64,000 nt of DNA. It comes from VRUE01 sp036379955. GTDB taxonomy: Bacteria > Actinomycetota > Thermoleophilia > Solirubrobacterales > 70-9. Location: assembly GCA_036379955.1 (NCBI GenBank), contig DASVFR010000030.1, forward strand, positions 60,835-124,834, read 5' to 3'. Position 1 is the first letter of the stretch. Every line of letters starts with the position of its first letter. Made by a program: the position numbers and the translations under genes. Below the pieces are notes generated by a model that did no database searches, was not told the DNA's origin, and saw nothing but the letters and a program-made list of their open reading frames with translations. This document shows positions 50,376-61,500 of the stretch, piece by piece.

Positions 50376-51767
50376 ATGAAGACCTCCGTCAAAGAGCTGC
50401 CCGAGTCCCGCGTCAAAGTCGAGGTCGAGGTCTCGGCCACCGACGTCGGACAGGGCGTGCAGAGGGCCGCCGGCGGCCTGGCGCGCGAGATGAAACTGCC
50501 CGGCTTTCGCAAGGGCAAGGCGCCGGCCTCGCTCGTGATCCAGCGGCTCGGCTACGGCACGGTCCTGCAGGAGGCGATCCGCGACTCGCTGCCCGAGTGG
50601 TACGAACGGGGCCTGTTGCAGTCGGGCGTCAAGGCGATCGGCGACCCCGATATCGAGATCGTCTCGGCTCCCGAGGGCGAGGACGAGCCGCTTCGCTTCG
50701 CCTTCGAGATCGGCGTGCGGCCGCCGGCGAAGCTGGGCGAGTACAAGGGCCTGGAGGTCGGCAAGGCCGAGCCCGAGCCCGATCCGGAGGTCGTCGAGGG
50801 CGAGGTCGAGCGCATCCGCGGCGCCTTCGCGCGCCTCGAGCCGGTCGAGCGCGCCGCCGTCGAGGGCGACGTCCTCCTAATCGATTTCGAGGGCCTCGTC
50901 GACGGCAAGGCCTTCGAGGGCGGCAAGGCGACCGACTACACGCTCGAGCTGGGCGGCGGCCAGCTGATCGAGGGCTTCGAGGAGCAGCTCACGGGCGCGA
51001 GCGCCGGCGAGGGGCGCGACGTGGAGGTCTCCTTCCCGGAGGATTACCAGGCCGAGAAGCTGGCCGGCGAAGACGCCGTCTTCAAGGTCGAGGTCAAGGA
51101 GGTGCGCGAGAAGGTCTTGCCCGAGCTCGACGACGAGTTCGCCACTGAGGCTTCGGAGTTCGACACCCTGGAGGAGCTGCGCGCCGACATCGCCGAGCGC
51201 GTCGGCGAGGCGCTCGGCGAGCGCGCCGAGCAGGACTTCCGCGTCGCCGCGGTGGATGCCGCGGTCGAGGCGGCCACGGTCGAGGTGCCGGAGGCCCTGG
51301 TCCGGGCGCGGGCGGAGGAGCGCTGGGACCGCGTCGCGCGCCAGCTCGCCGCCAGCGGGATGAACCCCGAGGCTTACCTGCAGATGCAAGGCAAGACCCG
51401 TGACGAAGTGCTCGACGAATCGATGCCCGACGCCCAGCGCGAGTTGAAGCGCGAGGCGGTGCTGGCGGCGATCGCCGAGGCGGAGGGCATCGAAGCCTCC
51501 GAGGCGGAGATGGTCGAGGCGCTCGCCCACACGGCCGAGCACGAGGAGACCACGCCCGAGAGGCTGCTGCAGCGCCTGCGCGAGAGCGGTCGCGACGAGC
51601 TCGTCCGCGAGGACGTCGTCGTCCGCAAGGCGATCGACCTCGTCGCCGAGGCGGCGGTGCCGATCCCCCTCGAGCAGGCCGAGGCGCGGGAGAAGATCTG
51701 GACGCCGGAGAAGGAGGCAGAGGAGGAGGAGAAACCCTCCGAGCTCTGGACTCCCGGGTCCGATTAG
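50376..51767 (+). CDS. tig: Trigger factor
   Basis: 463 residues. N-terminal ribosome-binding domain with the signature LPGFRKGKAPASLVIQRLGYG (~44-62), central FKBP-like PPIase domain (~155-245; VEGDVLLIDFEGLVDGKAFEGGKATDYTLELGGGQLIEGFEEQLTG), then the helical chaperone domain. The C-terminus is Glu/Lys-rich. It captures nascent chains at the exit tunnel. clpP follows 22 nt later, the common tig-clpP arrangement. Confidence 0.95.
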   Translation: MKTSVKELPESRVKVEVEVSATDVGQGVQRAAGGLAREMKLPGFRKGKAPASLVIQRLGYGTVLQEAIRDSLPEWYERGLLQSGVKAIGDPDIEIVSAPEGEDEPLRFAFEIGVRPPAKLGEYKGLEVGKAEPEPDPEVVEGEVERIRGAFARLEPVERAAVEGDVLLIDFEGLVDGKAFEGGKATDYTLELGGGQLIEGFEEQLTGASAGEGRDVEVSFPEDYQAEKLAGEDAVFKVEVKEVREKVLPELDDEFATEASEFDTLEELRADIAERVGEALGERAEQDFRVAAVDAAVEAATVEVPEALVRARAEERWDRVARQLAASGMNPEAYLQMQGKTRDEVLDESMPDAQRELKREAVLAAIAEAEGIEASEAEMVEALAHTAEHEETTPERLLQRLRESGRDELVREDVVVRKAIDLVAEAAVPIPLEQAEAREKIWTPEKEAEEEEKPSELWTPGSD

Positions 51768-51789
51768 CCGACCGACGGGCTTCTATAGA

Positions 51790-52386
51790 GTGCCCACCAC
51801 GATGAGTCCCCTGGTCCCGATGGTGGTCGAGCAGACCTCGCGCGGCGAGCGCTCCTTCGACATCTACTCACGCCTGCTCAACGAGCGGATCGTCTTCCTC
51901 GGCACGGCAGTCACCGAGGACATCGCCAACCTGATCGTGGCCCAGCTCCTGCACCTGGAGTCCGAGGACCCCGACAAGGACATAAGCCTCTACATCAACT
52001 CGCCCGGCGGCTCGGTCTACGCCGGTCTGGCGATCTACGACACGATGCAGTTCATCAAGCCCGACGTGCAGACGATCTGCGTCGGCATCGCGATGAGCAT
52101 GGGCGCCCTGCTGCTCTCAGGCGGCGCTGCCGGCAAGCGGATGGCGCTGCCCAACTCGAAGATCCTCATCCACCAGGTCTCATCCGGCTTCGAAGGTCAG
52201 GCGACCGACATCGAGATCCACGCCAAAGAGATCATCGACGTCCGCCGTCGCCTCGACGAGATCCTCGCCAAGCACACGGGCCAGCCCTTCGAGAAGGTGA
52301 CGAAAGACACCGACAGGGACTACTTCATGAGCGCGGAGGAAGCGAAGGAGTACAGCCTCGTCGACCGCGTCATCGAGCATCACTGA
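51790..52386 (+). CDS. clpP: ATP-dependent Clp protease proteolytic subunit
   Basis: 198 residues starting at GTG 51790 (ATG 51802 is an alternative). Catalytic triad: Ser ~103 in GIAMSMGALLLSGG, His ~128 in ILIHQVSSGF and Asp in TDRDYFMSAEEAKEYSLVDRV (~178). The N-terminal loops for ClpX docking are present (VVEQTSRGERSFDIYSRLLNERIVFLG). It forms the chambered protease with ClpX, encoded ~4.8 kb further on. Confidence 0.96.
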   Translation: MPTTMSPLVPMVVEQTSRGERSFDIYSRLLNERIVFLGTAVTEDIANLIVAQLLHLESEDPDKDISLYINSPGGSVYAGLAIYDTMQFIKPDVQTICVGIAMSMGALLLSGGAAGKRMALPNSKILIHQVSSGFEGQATDIEIHAKEIIDVRRRLDEILAKHTGQPFEKVTKDTDRDYFMSAEEAKEYSLVDRVIEHH

Positions 52387-52394
52387 AGCGGGGG

Positions 52395-52508
52395 AGAGGC
52401 GGACCCGGTAGGGGTTCCACTTGACCTTTCCGGTGAATCGTCAGAGGGCTGGCGCCGCGAGCACACTACGGAAAGGCAAACCGTTCCATCCCTACCGGGT
52501 CCGCCTCT
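52395..52508. repeat. 114-bp nested palindrome with 19-bp arms overlapping the M23 gene start
   Basis: Arms at 52395-52413 and 52490-52508 (AGAGGCGGACCCGGTAGGG and its complement) match over all 19 bp. Inside, CCTTTCCG (from ~52425) and CGGAAAGG (to ~52477) form a second stem. It begins nine bases after the clpP stop and covers the first ~30 codons of the peptidase ORF. Confidence 0.7.
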
Positions 52509-53005
52509 TTCTCGGCTCGGTAGTGGTTCTCTTTGCGCTGGTCGTCTCGGTTGCCTGGGGGAGAGCTTCTGGGGGGACTGAGTTCTATGCGCATGTGTTT
52601 CCCGTCGATGGCCCGCACTGGACTCGGGGGGCGATTGGGGAGTTCGGGGCGCCGCGCGATGGCGGCAGGTGGCACGAAGGGTTCGACGTCGTGGCGGCGT
52701 GCGGGACTCCGCTGGTGGCGGTGCGGGGCGGGAGGGTGCTGCGCAGGGGGTATGACCCCGTGCTGTACGGCAACTACCTGCTGATCCACGGCGAAGGCGA
52801 GCAGCGCAGCTACTTCTACGCGCACATGCCGCGGCCGGCCTCAGTGCACCCCGGCGAGCGGGTCTGGACGGGCGAGCGGGTCGGCGCGGTGGGGGAGACC
52901 GGCAACGCTCGCACCGTCGGCTGCCACCTGCACTTCGAGATCCACGCCCACGGTCATCCGGTCGACCCCGAGCCGTATCTGCGACGCTGGGACCGTTACA
53001 GCTGA
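52421..53005 (+). CDS. M23 family metallopeptidase, membrane-anchored
   Basis: 194 residues as drawn from a TTG; the true start is uncertain because the first ~30 codons lie in a palindrome. A TM helix (~29-47, RLFLGSVVVLFALVVSVAWG) precedes a LytM/M23 domain with zinc ligands in RWHEGFDVVAACG (His/Asp), and the later HLHFEIHAHG. These endopeptidases cleave cross-bridge or stem peptides of peptidoglycan. The domain is complete but short. It is separate from the convergent cyclase gene. Confidence 0.85.
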   Translation: MTFPVNRQRAGAASTLRKGKPFHPYRVRLFLGSVVVLFALVVSVAWGRASGGTEFYAHVFPVDGPHWTRGAIGEFGAPRDGGRWHEGFDVVAACGTPLVAVRGGRVLRRGYDPVLYGNYLLIHGEGEQRSYFYAHMPRPASVHPGERVWTGERVGAVGETGNARTVGCHLHFEIHAHGHPVDPEPYLRRWDRYS

Positions 53006-53047
53006 CTCCAGCGCACTGCTGCTTTCCCGCCATCCATCCGGCAGCGG

Positions 53048-54403
53048 TCAGACAGCAGTGCCGGCCGAGAGCGGGCTGACAGCGACGCTGAAGATCTCCC
53101 AGACGTCGGCAACGCCCTTCAGCTCGCGGTGGCCGAGGGGCTCGAAGTCGACGCCGGAGCCGGCGGCGAGGTCGCGGACGGTGCGCGAGGCGAGGACCTC
53201 TCGCGAGCCGGCCAGGGCCGCGATCCGCGCGGCGACGTGGACCGCGATGCCGCCGACATCCTCGCCGATCAGCTCAACCTCGCCGCTGTGCAGTCCGGCC
53301 CGCACCTCGATCCCCAGCGACGGCATCGCATCGGCGATCGCCCGCGCGCACTCCGCAGCGCGGGTCGGGCCGGCGAAGATCGCCAGGAAGCCGTCGCCGG
53401 TGGTCTTGATCTCGCGCCCCTCGAAGCGTTCGAGCCGTTCGCGCACCAGGTCGTGGTGCTCTTCGAGCAGAGCGCGCCAGCGGCGGTCCCCCATCTCCGT
53501 CGCCAGCCTGGTCGAGTCGACGATGTCGGTGAACAGAACCGTCGCCAACACTCGCTCGGGAGCCGGGCCCGGGCGCACGCCGGTGAGGAACTCCTCGATC
53601 GGCTCCAGCGCCGCGTCGCTGTCCCCAACCCAGGGGAAGTGGTCCTCACCCTCGAGCTCGATGTAGCGGCTGCCCTCGATCTGCTCGGCCAGCCAGCGGG
53701 CGGCATGGTAGTTGACGGCGCGATCGCCGCGGCGCTGCAAGACCAAGGCTGGTGCTTGGATCAGCGGCAGGGCGTCGCGCACGTCCGTGTCGAGGAACAT
53801 CTGGAACAGTTCGAAGACCCGCATCGGGCTGGCGGCCTGGCGCTCGAAGCGGGCCTGGAACTCGCGGGCGCGGGGATCGGCGGCGAGACTGGGAGAGAAG
53901 AGCTCGATCGTCGCCCCTTGACCCCAAAAAGGTGCGATCAGCTCCTCGTTGGCCTCTATCAGAGCGTCTTTGGACGGTGCCCAGGGGTAGTCCCCCGCTT
54001 CGGTCGAGCGCGCCATCGCGCCCCAGAGGACCAGCGCCGAGATGCGCTCGGGGTAGGTGGCGGCGAAGAGCATGCACATCGTCGCCCCCTCCGACATGCC
54101 GAGCAGGGCGGCCCGCTCCGAGCCGGCCGCGTCCATCACCGCGCGCACGTCGTCCATCCGCTCCTCCAGCGTCGGCGCGCCGCCAGCCGGATCGGAGAGG
54201 CCGACCCCGCGGCGGTCGAAGAGGATGACGCGGGCGAAGGAGCCGAGCCGGCGCACGAAATGGGCCATCGCCGGGCTGTCCCAGAGCAGGTCGATGTGAG
54301 AGAGGAAGGGGAAGGCGATGACGAGGTCCATGTCACCCTCGCCAGTCACTTGGTAGGCGATCCCGATCTCCCCGCTGCGCGCGTATCGGGTCTCCGGTCG
54401 CAT
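53048..54403 (-). CDS. Alpha/beta hydrolase fused to a class III adenylate/guanylate cyclase
   Basis: 451 residues. Residues ~1-270 are a hydrolase-fold domain (IAYQVTGEGDMDLVIAFPFLSHIDLLWDSPAMAHFV … ALLGMSEGATMCMLFAATYPERISALVLWG, Ser in GMSEG). Residues ~285-445 are a cyclase domain (RVLATVLFTDIVDSTRLATEMGDRRWRALLEEHHDLVRERLERFEGREIKTTGDGFLAIFAGP) with the two metal Asp (FTDIVDST and TGDGF). The start ATG 54403 (MRPETRYARSG) matches the usual family N-terminus; a GTG lies 4 codons upstream. Such fusions occur in many actinobacteria; the hydrolase domain may sense or hydrolyse a ligand. Confidence 0.9.
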   Translation of the reverse strand: MRPETRYARSGEIGIAYQVTGEGDMDLVIAFPFLSHIDLLWDSPAMAHFVRRLGSFARVILFDRRGVGLSDPAGGAPTLEERMDDVRAVMDAAGSERAALLGMSEGATMCMLFAATYPERISALVLWGAMARSTEAGDYPWAPSKDALIEANEELIAPFWGQGATIELFSPSLAADPRAREFQARFERQAASPMRVFELFQMFLDTDVRDALPLIQAPALVLQRRGDRAVNYHAARWLAEQIEGSRYIELEGEDHFPWVGDSDAALEPIEEFLTGVRPGPAPERVLATVLFTDIVDSTRLATEMGDRRWRALLEEHHDLVRERLERFEGREIKTTGDGFLAIFAGPTRAAECARAIADAMPSLGIEVRAGLHSGEVELIGEDVGGIAVHVAARIAALAGSREVLASRTVRDLAAGSGVDFEPLGHRELKGVADVWEIFSVAVSPLSAGTAV

Positions 54404-54423
54404 CCCGGAGATCACACTAGCGA

Positions 54424-54470
54424 CCGACCCCCGGATGGCTCAAGGGGTTGCTCCGGACGCCCGGGGTCGG
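54424..54470. terminator. Imperfect palindrome between the cyclase and SRPBCC genes
   Basis: CCGACCCCCGG (54424-54434) and CCCGGGGTCGG (54460-54470) pair over 11 bp with one mismatch, 25 nt apart. It lies downstream of the SRPBCC stop and upstream of the cyclase start on the minus strand, and may terminate the former. Confidence 0.45.
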
Positions 54471-54476
54471 ATCGAG

Positions 54477-54944
54477 CTAGGGCAGTTCCCCTTCGAGCTT
54501 CTCCAGGTTCTTCAGCACGTCCCCTGCATATTTATTGAAGATGCGCTCGCCGATCTTCCCGAAGAGAAAGCCGAAGAGCCTGCCGCGCGGGCCCCGCTTG
54601 AACTCGCGGGCCCAGATCATTTCGACCCGGCTGCCGGCGCCCTCGGCGGTCGCCTTGATCTCCCAACTGCTGACCCAGGGCCGATAGACGTTTGAGTCGG
54701 TCACAATCGCCTTTACCGAACCCGGCTGGGACCAGTCATAGCGGCAGCGCTCCCAGTTGACGATCGGCCCGGCCCGGGTTCCCTCGGTCACCTCGGCTTC
54801 AGCCTCTTTCTCGCTGTGCACCTCTAGGCGCTTGGTGGAAACAGCCGGCCAGATCCGCTCGCGTCGCTGGGAGAAGTCATAGGCGGCTTTGAGAGCCCGC
54901 TCGGGCGGTAGAGACGTCTCGACCACCGCGCGTATCGTCGTCAT
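54477..54944 (-). CDS. SRPBCC-fold lipid-binding-like protein
   Basis: 155 residues from ATG 54944 (MTTIRAVVETSLPPERALKAAYDFSQRRERIWPAVSTKRLEVH). It has the START/Bet-v-1-like order of strands with a central WVSSWEIKATAEGAGSRVEMIWAREFKRG and a C-terminal helix (YAGDVLKNLEKLEGELP). The frame is open further 5' but without homology. Ligand unknown. Coexpression with the cyclase is possible. Confidence 0.75.
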   Translation of the reverse strand: MTTIRAVVETSLPPERALKAAYDFSQRRERIWPAVSTKRLEVHSEKEAEAEVTEGTRAGPIVNWERCRYDWSQPGSVKAIVTDSNVYRPWVSSWEIKATAEGAGSRVEMIWAREFKRGPRGRLFGFLFGKIGERIFNKYAGDVLKNLEKLEGELP

Positions 54945-55072
54945 CCCCACGATGCTACATCGGCGTCTGATGATTCTTTGACGTTGGCCGCAAATGCTCA
55001 CGACGGTTGACAGGCAAGGCTCCCCTCGACGATACTCACAGTCGCAGCCCCACTCGCTCTTAGGAGGCGAAA

Positions 55073-55675
55073 ATGTCCTGGAAGCTTGGAGGTTCGTATT
55101 TTGAGACATGCTCCTGTGACGTGATCTGCCCTTGCACAGCGTCACTGTCACTCGGAGCCACGAATGACCGCTGCAAAGTCGTCTTGGTCTTCAACGTCAA
55201 GAGCGGCGAGGTGGATGGCGTCGATGTGAGCGGGCTCACGGTTGCCGCGGTCTGCGACACGCCGAAGGTGATGAGCGAGGGGAACTGGCGCCTTGGCGTC
55301 ATCATCGACGCGGCGGCCTCCGACGAGCAGGCGCAGAAGCTCGGCGGAGTGTTCTCGGGGGCGCTTGGTGGTCCGATGGAGGCCCTGGGGCCGTTGGTGG
55401 GTGAGAACCTGGGCGTCGAGCGCCTGCCGATCGAGGTACGCGAGGATGGCCTCAAGCACTCGATCCGCATCGGCGAGGAGATCGACTTCGAGATCGAGGA
55501 CGTCGTGCCCTTCGGCGTGGAGAGCGGCGAGCCCGCGAAGATCACCGGGATCTTCCACCCCGTTGGCTCCGAGCTGACCGTGGCACGCGCGACGCGCTCG
55601 AAGATCGACGCCTTCGGCATCCAATACGAGGGGAAGGCGGCCTTCTCCACCGCGCAGTTCTCGTGGGCGGCCTGA
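55073..55675 (+). CDS. DUF1326 family protein
   Basis: 200 residues with AGGAGG upstream. The N-terminal Cys pattern FETCSCDVICPCTASLS (four Cys) is diagnostic for DUF1326 and suggests metal binding. The rest alternates acidic and hydrophobic strands (VDVSGLTVAAVCDTPKVMSEGNWRLGVIID). It overlaps the DUF2182 gene by 13 nt. The two families are known to co-occur in an uncharacterised membrane system. Confidence 0.88.
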   Translation: MSWKLGGSYFETCSCDVICPCTASLSLGATNDRCKVVLVFNVKSGEVDGVDVSGLTVAAVCDTPKVMSEGNWRLGVIIDAAASDEQAQKLGGVFSGALGGPMEALGPLVGENLGVERLPIEVREDGLKHSIRIGEEIDFEIEDVVPFGVESGEPAKITGIFHPVGSELTVARATRSKIDAFGIQYEGKAAFSTAQFSWAA

Positions 55676-56517
55676 GCGCAGCGGAATCTGCCGCATTCCC
55701 CGACCGGCTCGCGGGCCGTAGCGAGCTCGCCGGGGCCATTGCCGCGATGCGCACGCGGCTAGGGCTCGTCACCCTGCTTTTCGGGCTGGCCGGCTTCGCT
55801 TGGTGGGCCACGGCGAATCAGATGGCCGGGATGGACGCCGGGCCCGGCACCGACCTCGGGGCCTTCGGCTGGTTCCTGGGGGTATGGATCGTGATGATGG
55901 CGGCGATGATGTTCCCGTCGGTCTCGCCGACGGTGGCGCTCTACGCGCAAATGACGCGTCAGCGCGGCCTCAGCCGCCCGCTGCTGTTCACGAGCGGCTA
56001 TCTGCTCGTCTGGGGCGCGGCGGGAGTGGCCGCCTATGGCCTGTTTGAGCTCGGCAGCAGCCTGTTCGGCGCCGATCTTGCCTGGCACGCCGGCGGCCGC
56101 TGGCTGGCCGGTGGCATCCTGGCCCTCGCCGCGATCTACGAGCTCACGCCGCTGAAGGACGTTTGCCTGGCGAAGTGCCGAAGCCCCCTGGGATTCCTGC
56201 TTGGGAGCTGGCGCGACGGGCCGCGAGGCGCCCTGGAGATGGGCGCCAGGCACGCCGCCTGGTGCGTCGGCTGCTGTTGGGCACTCATGGCCGCGCTCTT
56301 TGCCCTCGGGGTGATGAGCCTCGCCTGGACGGCGCTCGTCGCGGCCCTGATCGCGCTCGAGAAGACGCTTCCCTATGGACGTGCTGTGACCTGGGGCACC
56401 GCGGCGGTGCTGATCGTCCTCGCGGTCGCGCTCGTAGCTGCACCGCACGCGGTCCCCGGCTTTGTCGTGCCGGATGGCGCACATGGCGGCGCCCACACGA
56501 TGGCAGGGATGCGGTAG
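55663..56517 (+). CDS. DUF2182 integral membrane protein
   Basis: 284 residues with six to seven TM helices (e.g. LGLVTLLFGLAGFAWWATAN, FLGVWIVMMAAMMFPSVSPTVALY, LLFTSGYLLVWGAAGVAAYGL). Conserved metal-type motifs include MMAAMMFPS, LTPLKDVCLAKCRSPLGF and HAAWCVGCCWALM. DUF2182 proteins are predicted metal-binding membrane proteins. It is translated together with the DUF1326 gene. Confidence 0.88.
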   Translation: MGGLSAAESAAFPDRLAGRSELAGAIAAMRTRLGLVTLLFGLAGFAWWATANQMAGMDAGPGTDLGAFGWFLGVWIVMMAAMMFPSVSPTVALYAQMTRQRGLSRPLLFTSGYLLVWGAAGVAAYGLFELGSSLFGADLAWHAGGRWLAGGILALAAIYELTPLKDVCLAKCRSPLGFLLGSWRDGPRGALEMGARHAAWCVGCCWALMAALFALGVMSLAWTALVAALIALEKTLPYGRAVTWGTAAVLIVLAVALVAAPHAVPGFVVPDGAHGGAHTMAGMR

Positions 56518-56572
56518 GGGGCGCGGCTGCGCTGGATTGTCAGAAACCCACTAGGCATCCCAGCGGCGAACC

Positions 56573-57028
56573 TCATAGCTCCAGCTCGTACTCGACAGAA
56601 GCCTCGCCGACGGCCCCGGTCGCGTCGTAGAGGCGCTGGGCGCGCTCGTTGTCCTGGGCGGTCATCCAGGTGAGCTGGGCGGCGCCGCGCTCGCGGGCGA
56701 CGGCGGCGCTGACCTCGATCAGGGCGCGGCCGATGCCCTGGCCGCGGGCCTCGGGGACGACGTAGAGGTCGTTCATCAGCACGGTCTCGGCCGGGATCAG
56801 CGAGCTGAAGGTCCAGTAGAGGCAGGCGTAGCCGAGCAGCTCGCCGTCGCGCCAGGCGCCGAGGATGCTTCCCCTCTCGCTCGGGTCGACAAAGGTCGAG
56901 AAGAAGTCGCGGTTGCGCTGGTCATCCACGTCCTCCACCTCGTAGAAGCGCTGATAGGCCGCGATCAGCGGCAGCAGGGTCTCCATCTGCGCGAAGGCGA
57001 TCGGGGCGATCTCGAGCGCGAGCGGCAT
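56573..57028 (-). CDS. GNAT family N-acetyltransferase
   Basis: 151 residues from ATG 57028 (MPLALEIAPIAFAQMETLLPLIAAYQRFYEV). The acetyl-CoA loop is intact: LMNDLYVVPEARGQGIGRALIEVSAAVARERGA (Arg-Gly-Gln-Gly-Ile-Gly). It ends TGAVGEASVEYELEL. It is divergent from clpX with ~160 bp between starts. Substrate unknown. Confidence 0.85.
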   Translation of the reverse strand: MPLALEIAPIAFAQMETLLPLIAAYQRFYEVEDVDDQRNRDFFSTFVDPSERGSILGAWRDGELLGYACLYWTFSSLIPAETVLMNDLYVVPEARGQGIGRALIEVSAAVARERGAAQLTWMTAQDNERAQRLYDATGAVGEASVEYELEL

Positions 57029-57171
57029 CCCGTCACCGTACCGCTGACGCGCAAGCCTGCGACCAGCAGGAGGGACGCTCGGGCCGGCGCCGTAAAGACC
57101 GGCACCGACACGGCCGGCTTGCAATCCCCTCTAAGCTAGGACGCAAGCCGGAAGCCAACCGACCGCCCCGC

Positions 57172-57186
57172 AAGGAGGGATTTCCG

Positions 57187-57189
<3 letters not shown>
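57172..57189 (+). promoter_or_regulatory. Shine-Dalgarno followed by a CTG start for clpX
   Basis: AAGGAGGGA at 57172-57180, then TTTCCG and CTG (57187-57189) in the clpX frame. The codons after CTG encode the conserved ARPTDSNEQLLCSFCGK. No ATG, GTG or TTG is in frame upstream near a ribosome site. Confidence 0.65.
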
Positions 57190-58473
<1,284 letters not shown>

Positions 58474-58518
58474 AGCCGGGGGCCGTTGCTGTAATCGAAG
58501 CCTGCTGTTTCGCGTTGC

Positions 58519-61500
58519 CTAACGGCGAACGGCATCGAGGTCGACGCCGTCGAGGTTCAGTATCGGAGGTGGCGGCATCATCCTGCGTTGCATATCGGCC
58601 ATCATCTGGTCCACTATGCCGGAGGCAATGACGTTCATCTGGTAGGCATAGGCATTGGTCATGGACGCATTGAGGTTCATCTGGGCTGCATTCAGATTCA
58701 TCTGCGCCGCCCATTGATTCGCGTAAGCCATTTGCCAATTCCAGTTGGCGTTGTACATCATCGGCGACGAATACGGAGAAAACGGCATCGCATAAGGAGA
58801 AAGCGACGGGTATCCGAAGTTCATGGGGCCGGAATAGCTGGCGTTGGCTCTGAGGGGGCCGAAGTTGAAGTTGAAGTTCGCCTGACCATAATATGGCGGC
58901 GGGTATCCATATCCATAGGGCGAAGGATATAGCCACCATAATTCTCCGCTCGGATCGGCGGCGTTGACGGGGTCGTCCCCTGAGTAGGCGTAGGGTTCGC
59001 CCGTCTGTCCCACGCGTGGATCCAGGCTCGTAAACTGCGCCACTTCAGGGTCATAGACCCGCTTGCGCAGGTAAACCAACCCCGTGCTGTCGTTGCGGTA
59101 CTGCCCGTTGAAGCCCAGTGGCGTGGAGCCCGACCCCGTGTGTTCGGACACCGCCCCATAGGGCGTGTAGGTGTATTTGCCCGTCGATTTGCCTTCTGAG
59201 TCGGTCAGCATCCGGGTCGAGCCCAGGTGGTCATGGTGCAGGTAAGTCGGAGTTTTCGAGGCGATCTGCTCGATGGGAGCCCCTTCCGGCCCGTAGATGT
59301 AGTAGTTGGTGCCGTCGTAGAGCAGCTGCGGCAAACCTGCCGAGACGTCCCAGGTCAGCTGCGCTTTGACCCCTGAGATTTTCTGCGAGGAGCGCAGGCC
59401 GTTGCCGTCGAAGGCATAGGTGTCTTCGATCGACCCCGACTTGGTGACCGAGGTCAAGTCGCCGGCCTGATCCCAGCCGTAGGTCGTGGCCGTGCCGCCT
59501 TCGGGTTCGGCTTTGGTCCGCTGCCCGACGCTGTTGAAGGTGTATTTGGTCGTGCCGGCTTTTTTCAGCTGCGAAGCATTGTCGTATTCAAGCGTGGTGG
59601 CACCTAGTTTTTTCGGGTTGTTGGCCGCGTCGTATTCAAAGGAGGTACCGGCCCCAGCTTTTAGCCGCTCGCGTTCGTCATATTCGTATTCGGGTTTTTC
59701 AGCGCCCGGCAGTTCTTTTTGCGTGGCCGATTTGAGCTGGCCGGCGTTGTTGCGGGCATAGGTGATCGAGGCGAGCGTTGTTTCGCCCTTCTTCATCGTC
59801 GTTTTTTCAAGCTGGTCGGCCTTGTCGTAGGCGTATTCGTCCACGTTGGTCGAGGCCGATGGGAAGGTCGTCGAGGTCAGCGCCGAGTCGCGGTTGTAGG
59901 CGAATTTGGTTTCGCCTTTGAGCCAGTCGGTGACCTTTTCCAGGCGGCCCGCGTTGTCGTAGGCGCGGCTGATCGATTCGCCGTTCGGATAGGTGATTTT
60001 GGTGATCTGATTGCCGAGGTCGTATTCGTATTTGACGACTTCCGCGTTGCCGTTTTCAACTTCGGTCAGGCGGTCCAGTTCGTCATAGGTCTTTCTGGTC
60101 GTCCCCGTGCCGTCTGTCATTTCGGTCACTTCGCCGTCTTTGCCGTATTTGTAGGTGACGTCGGTGGTGCCGGCATCGGAGTAGTCGAGCTTTTCGAGCC
60201 TGTTGCCGGCGTCGTAGGTGTAGGTGATCGTGCGGCTTTCGGCGTCTTTGGTTTTTTTCAGGAGACCGCCGGCGTCGTATTCCCTGGTTTCTTTGCGTTC
60301 GAGGGGATCGATCACTTCGGTGATCTGCCCGAGCGAGTTGCGTTTGTATTCGGTCGTTTTGTTGTTGCCGTTGGTCTTGCTTTTGACCGCACCCATCGAG
60401 TCGTAGGCGGTTTTGGAGACGTCGCCGTTGGCCGCTTTGACTTCGGTGCGCTGGTTGGCTTTGTCATAGACGTAGGTCGTCGCGTGTTCGTTGGCGTTGG
60501 TGAGGACTTCGAGGTTGCCGGCAGCGTCGTATTTGTATTTCGTTTTGTGGCCTTCTGGGCCTTTGACCACTTCCGGGCGCCCCTGTTCGTCGCGTTCGGT
60601 TTTGGTTTCGTATTCGGAGGGGGTTTTGCCCGCTTCGTTGCCGCGCGGAGGCACTGCTGAGGTCTGCATCCCGTCTTCGTCATAGCCCCAGGTCGTCTTG
60701 TCCCCGGCGGCGTTGGTCTTCGCTTTGCGGTTGCCGTAGGTGTCGTATTCGAAGGTCGTTTTGCGACTCAGCGGATCGGTTTCTTCTTCGAGGTCGCCGT
60801 TGGCTGCCCATTTGAATTTGGTTTCCTGGGTTTTCGCGCCGGGCGCCGGACGTTTGACCGTTTCGGGGTCTCCCGAGGCGTTGCGGGTGATCGTCGTCGT
60901 CTCGTTCTTGGGCGTGGTTTCGGTCAGGACGTCGTGAGTCGAGTTGTAGGTCCAGGTGGATTCGTTGCCGTTGGCGTCTTTTTCGGAGAGTTTGTTGCCT
61001 TCCAGGTCATAGGTGTAGGTGGTGGCGTGGCTGTTGGCGTCGGTCGCTTTGAGCAGCTCGAAGAAGGCGTTGTATTCGTATTTGGTCGTCTGAGCCAGTT
61101 CGGTGCCATTGGCTTTCGTGACTTCGGTTGGCTCTCCGGAGGAGTTGAACTTGACCAGCGTTTTGGACCCGTTGGGTTCGGTGATCGTCGTTTCTTTGAC
61201 CCCGCCCGTTTCTTTGTATTCGAGTTTGCGTTCCTGAGTTAGCGGGTCGATCTGCGTTTTGACCCGGTTGGACGCGTCGTATTCGTTTTTGGTCGTGTTG
61301 GCGCGCGCGTCGGTGGCTTCGGTCAGCTGGTGGGAGCCGTCGTATTTGAATTTCCAGCTGGCTTCCGTTTTGCCCGGCAGGGTGACCGTCGCCAGGTTGC
61401 TCGATTCGTAGGTGTATTTGACTTCGTGGCCCAGCGGGTCTTTGACGCTTTTGACCTGGGCTCCTTCGTAGGCGAAGGTCAGCGTCCGCCCGGCTTTGTC

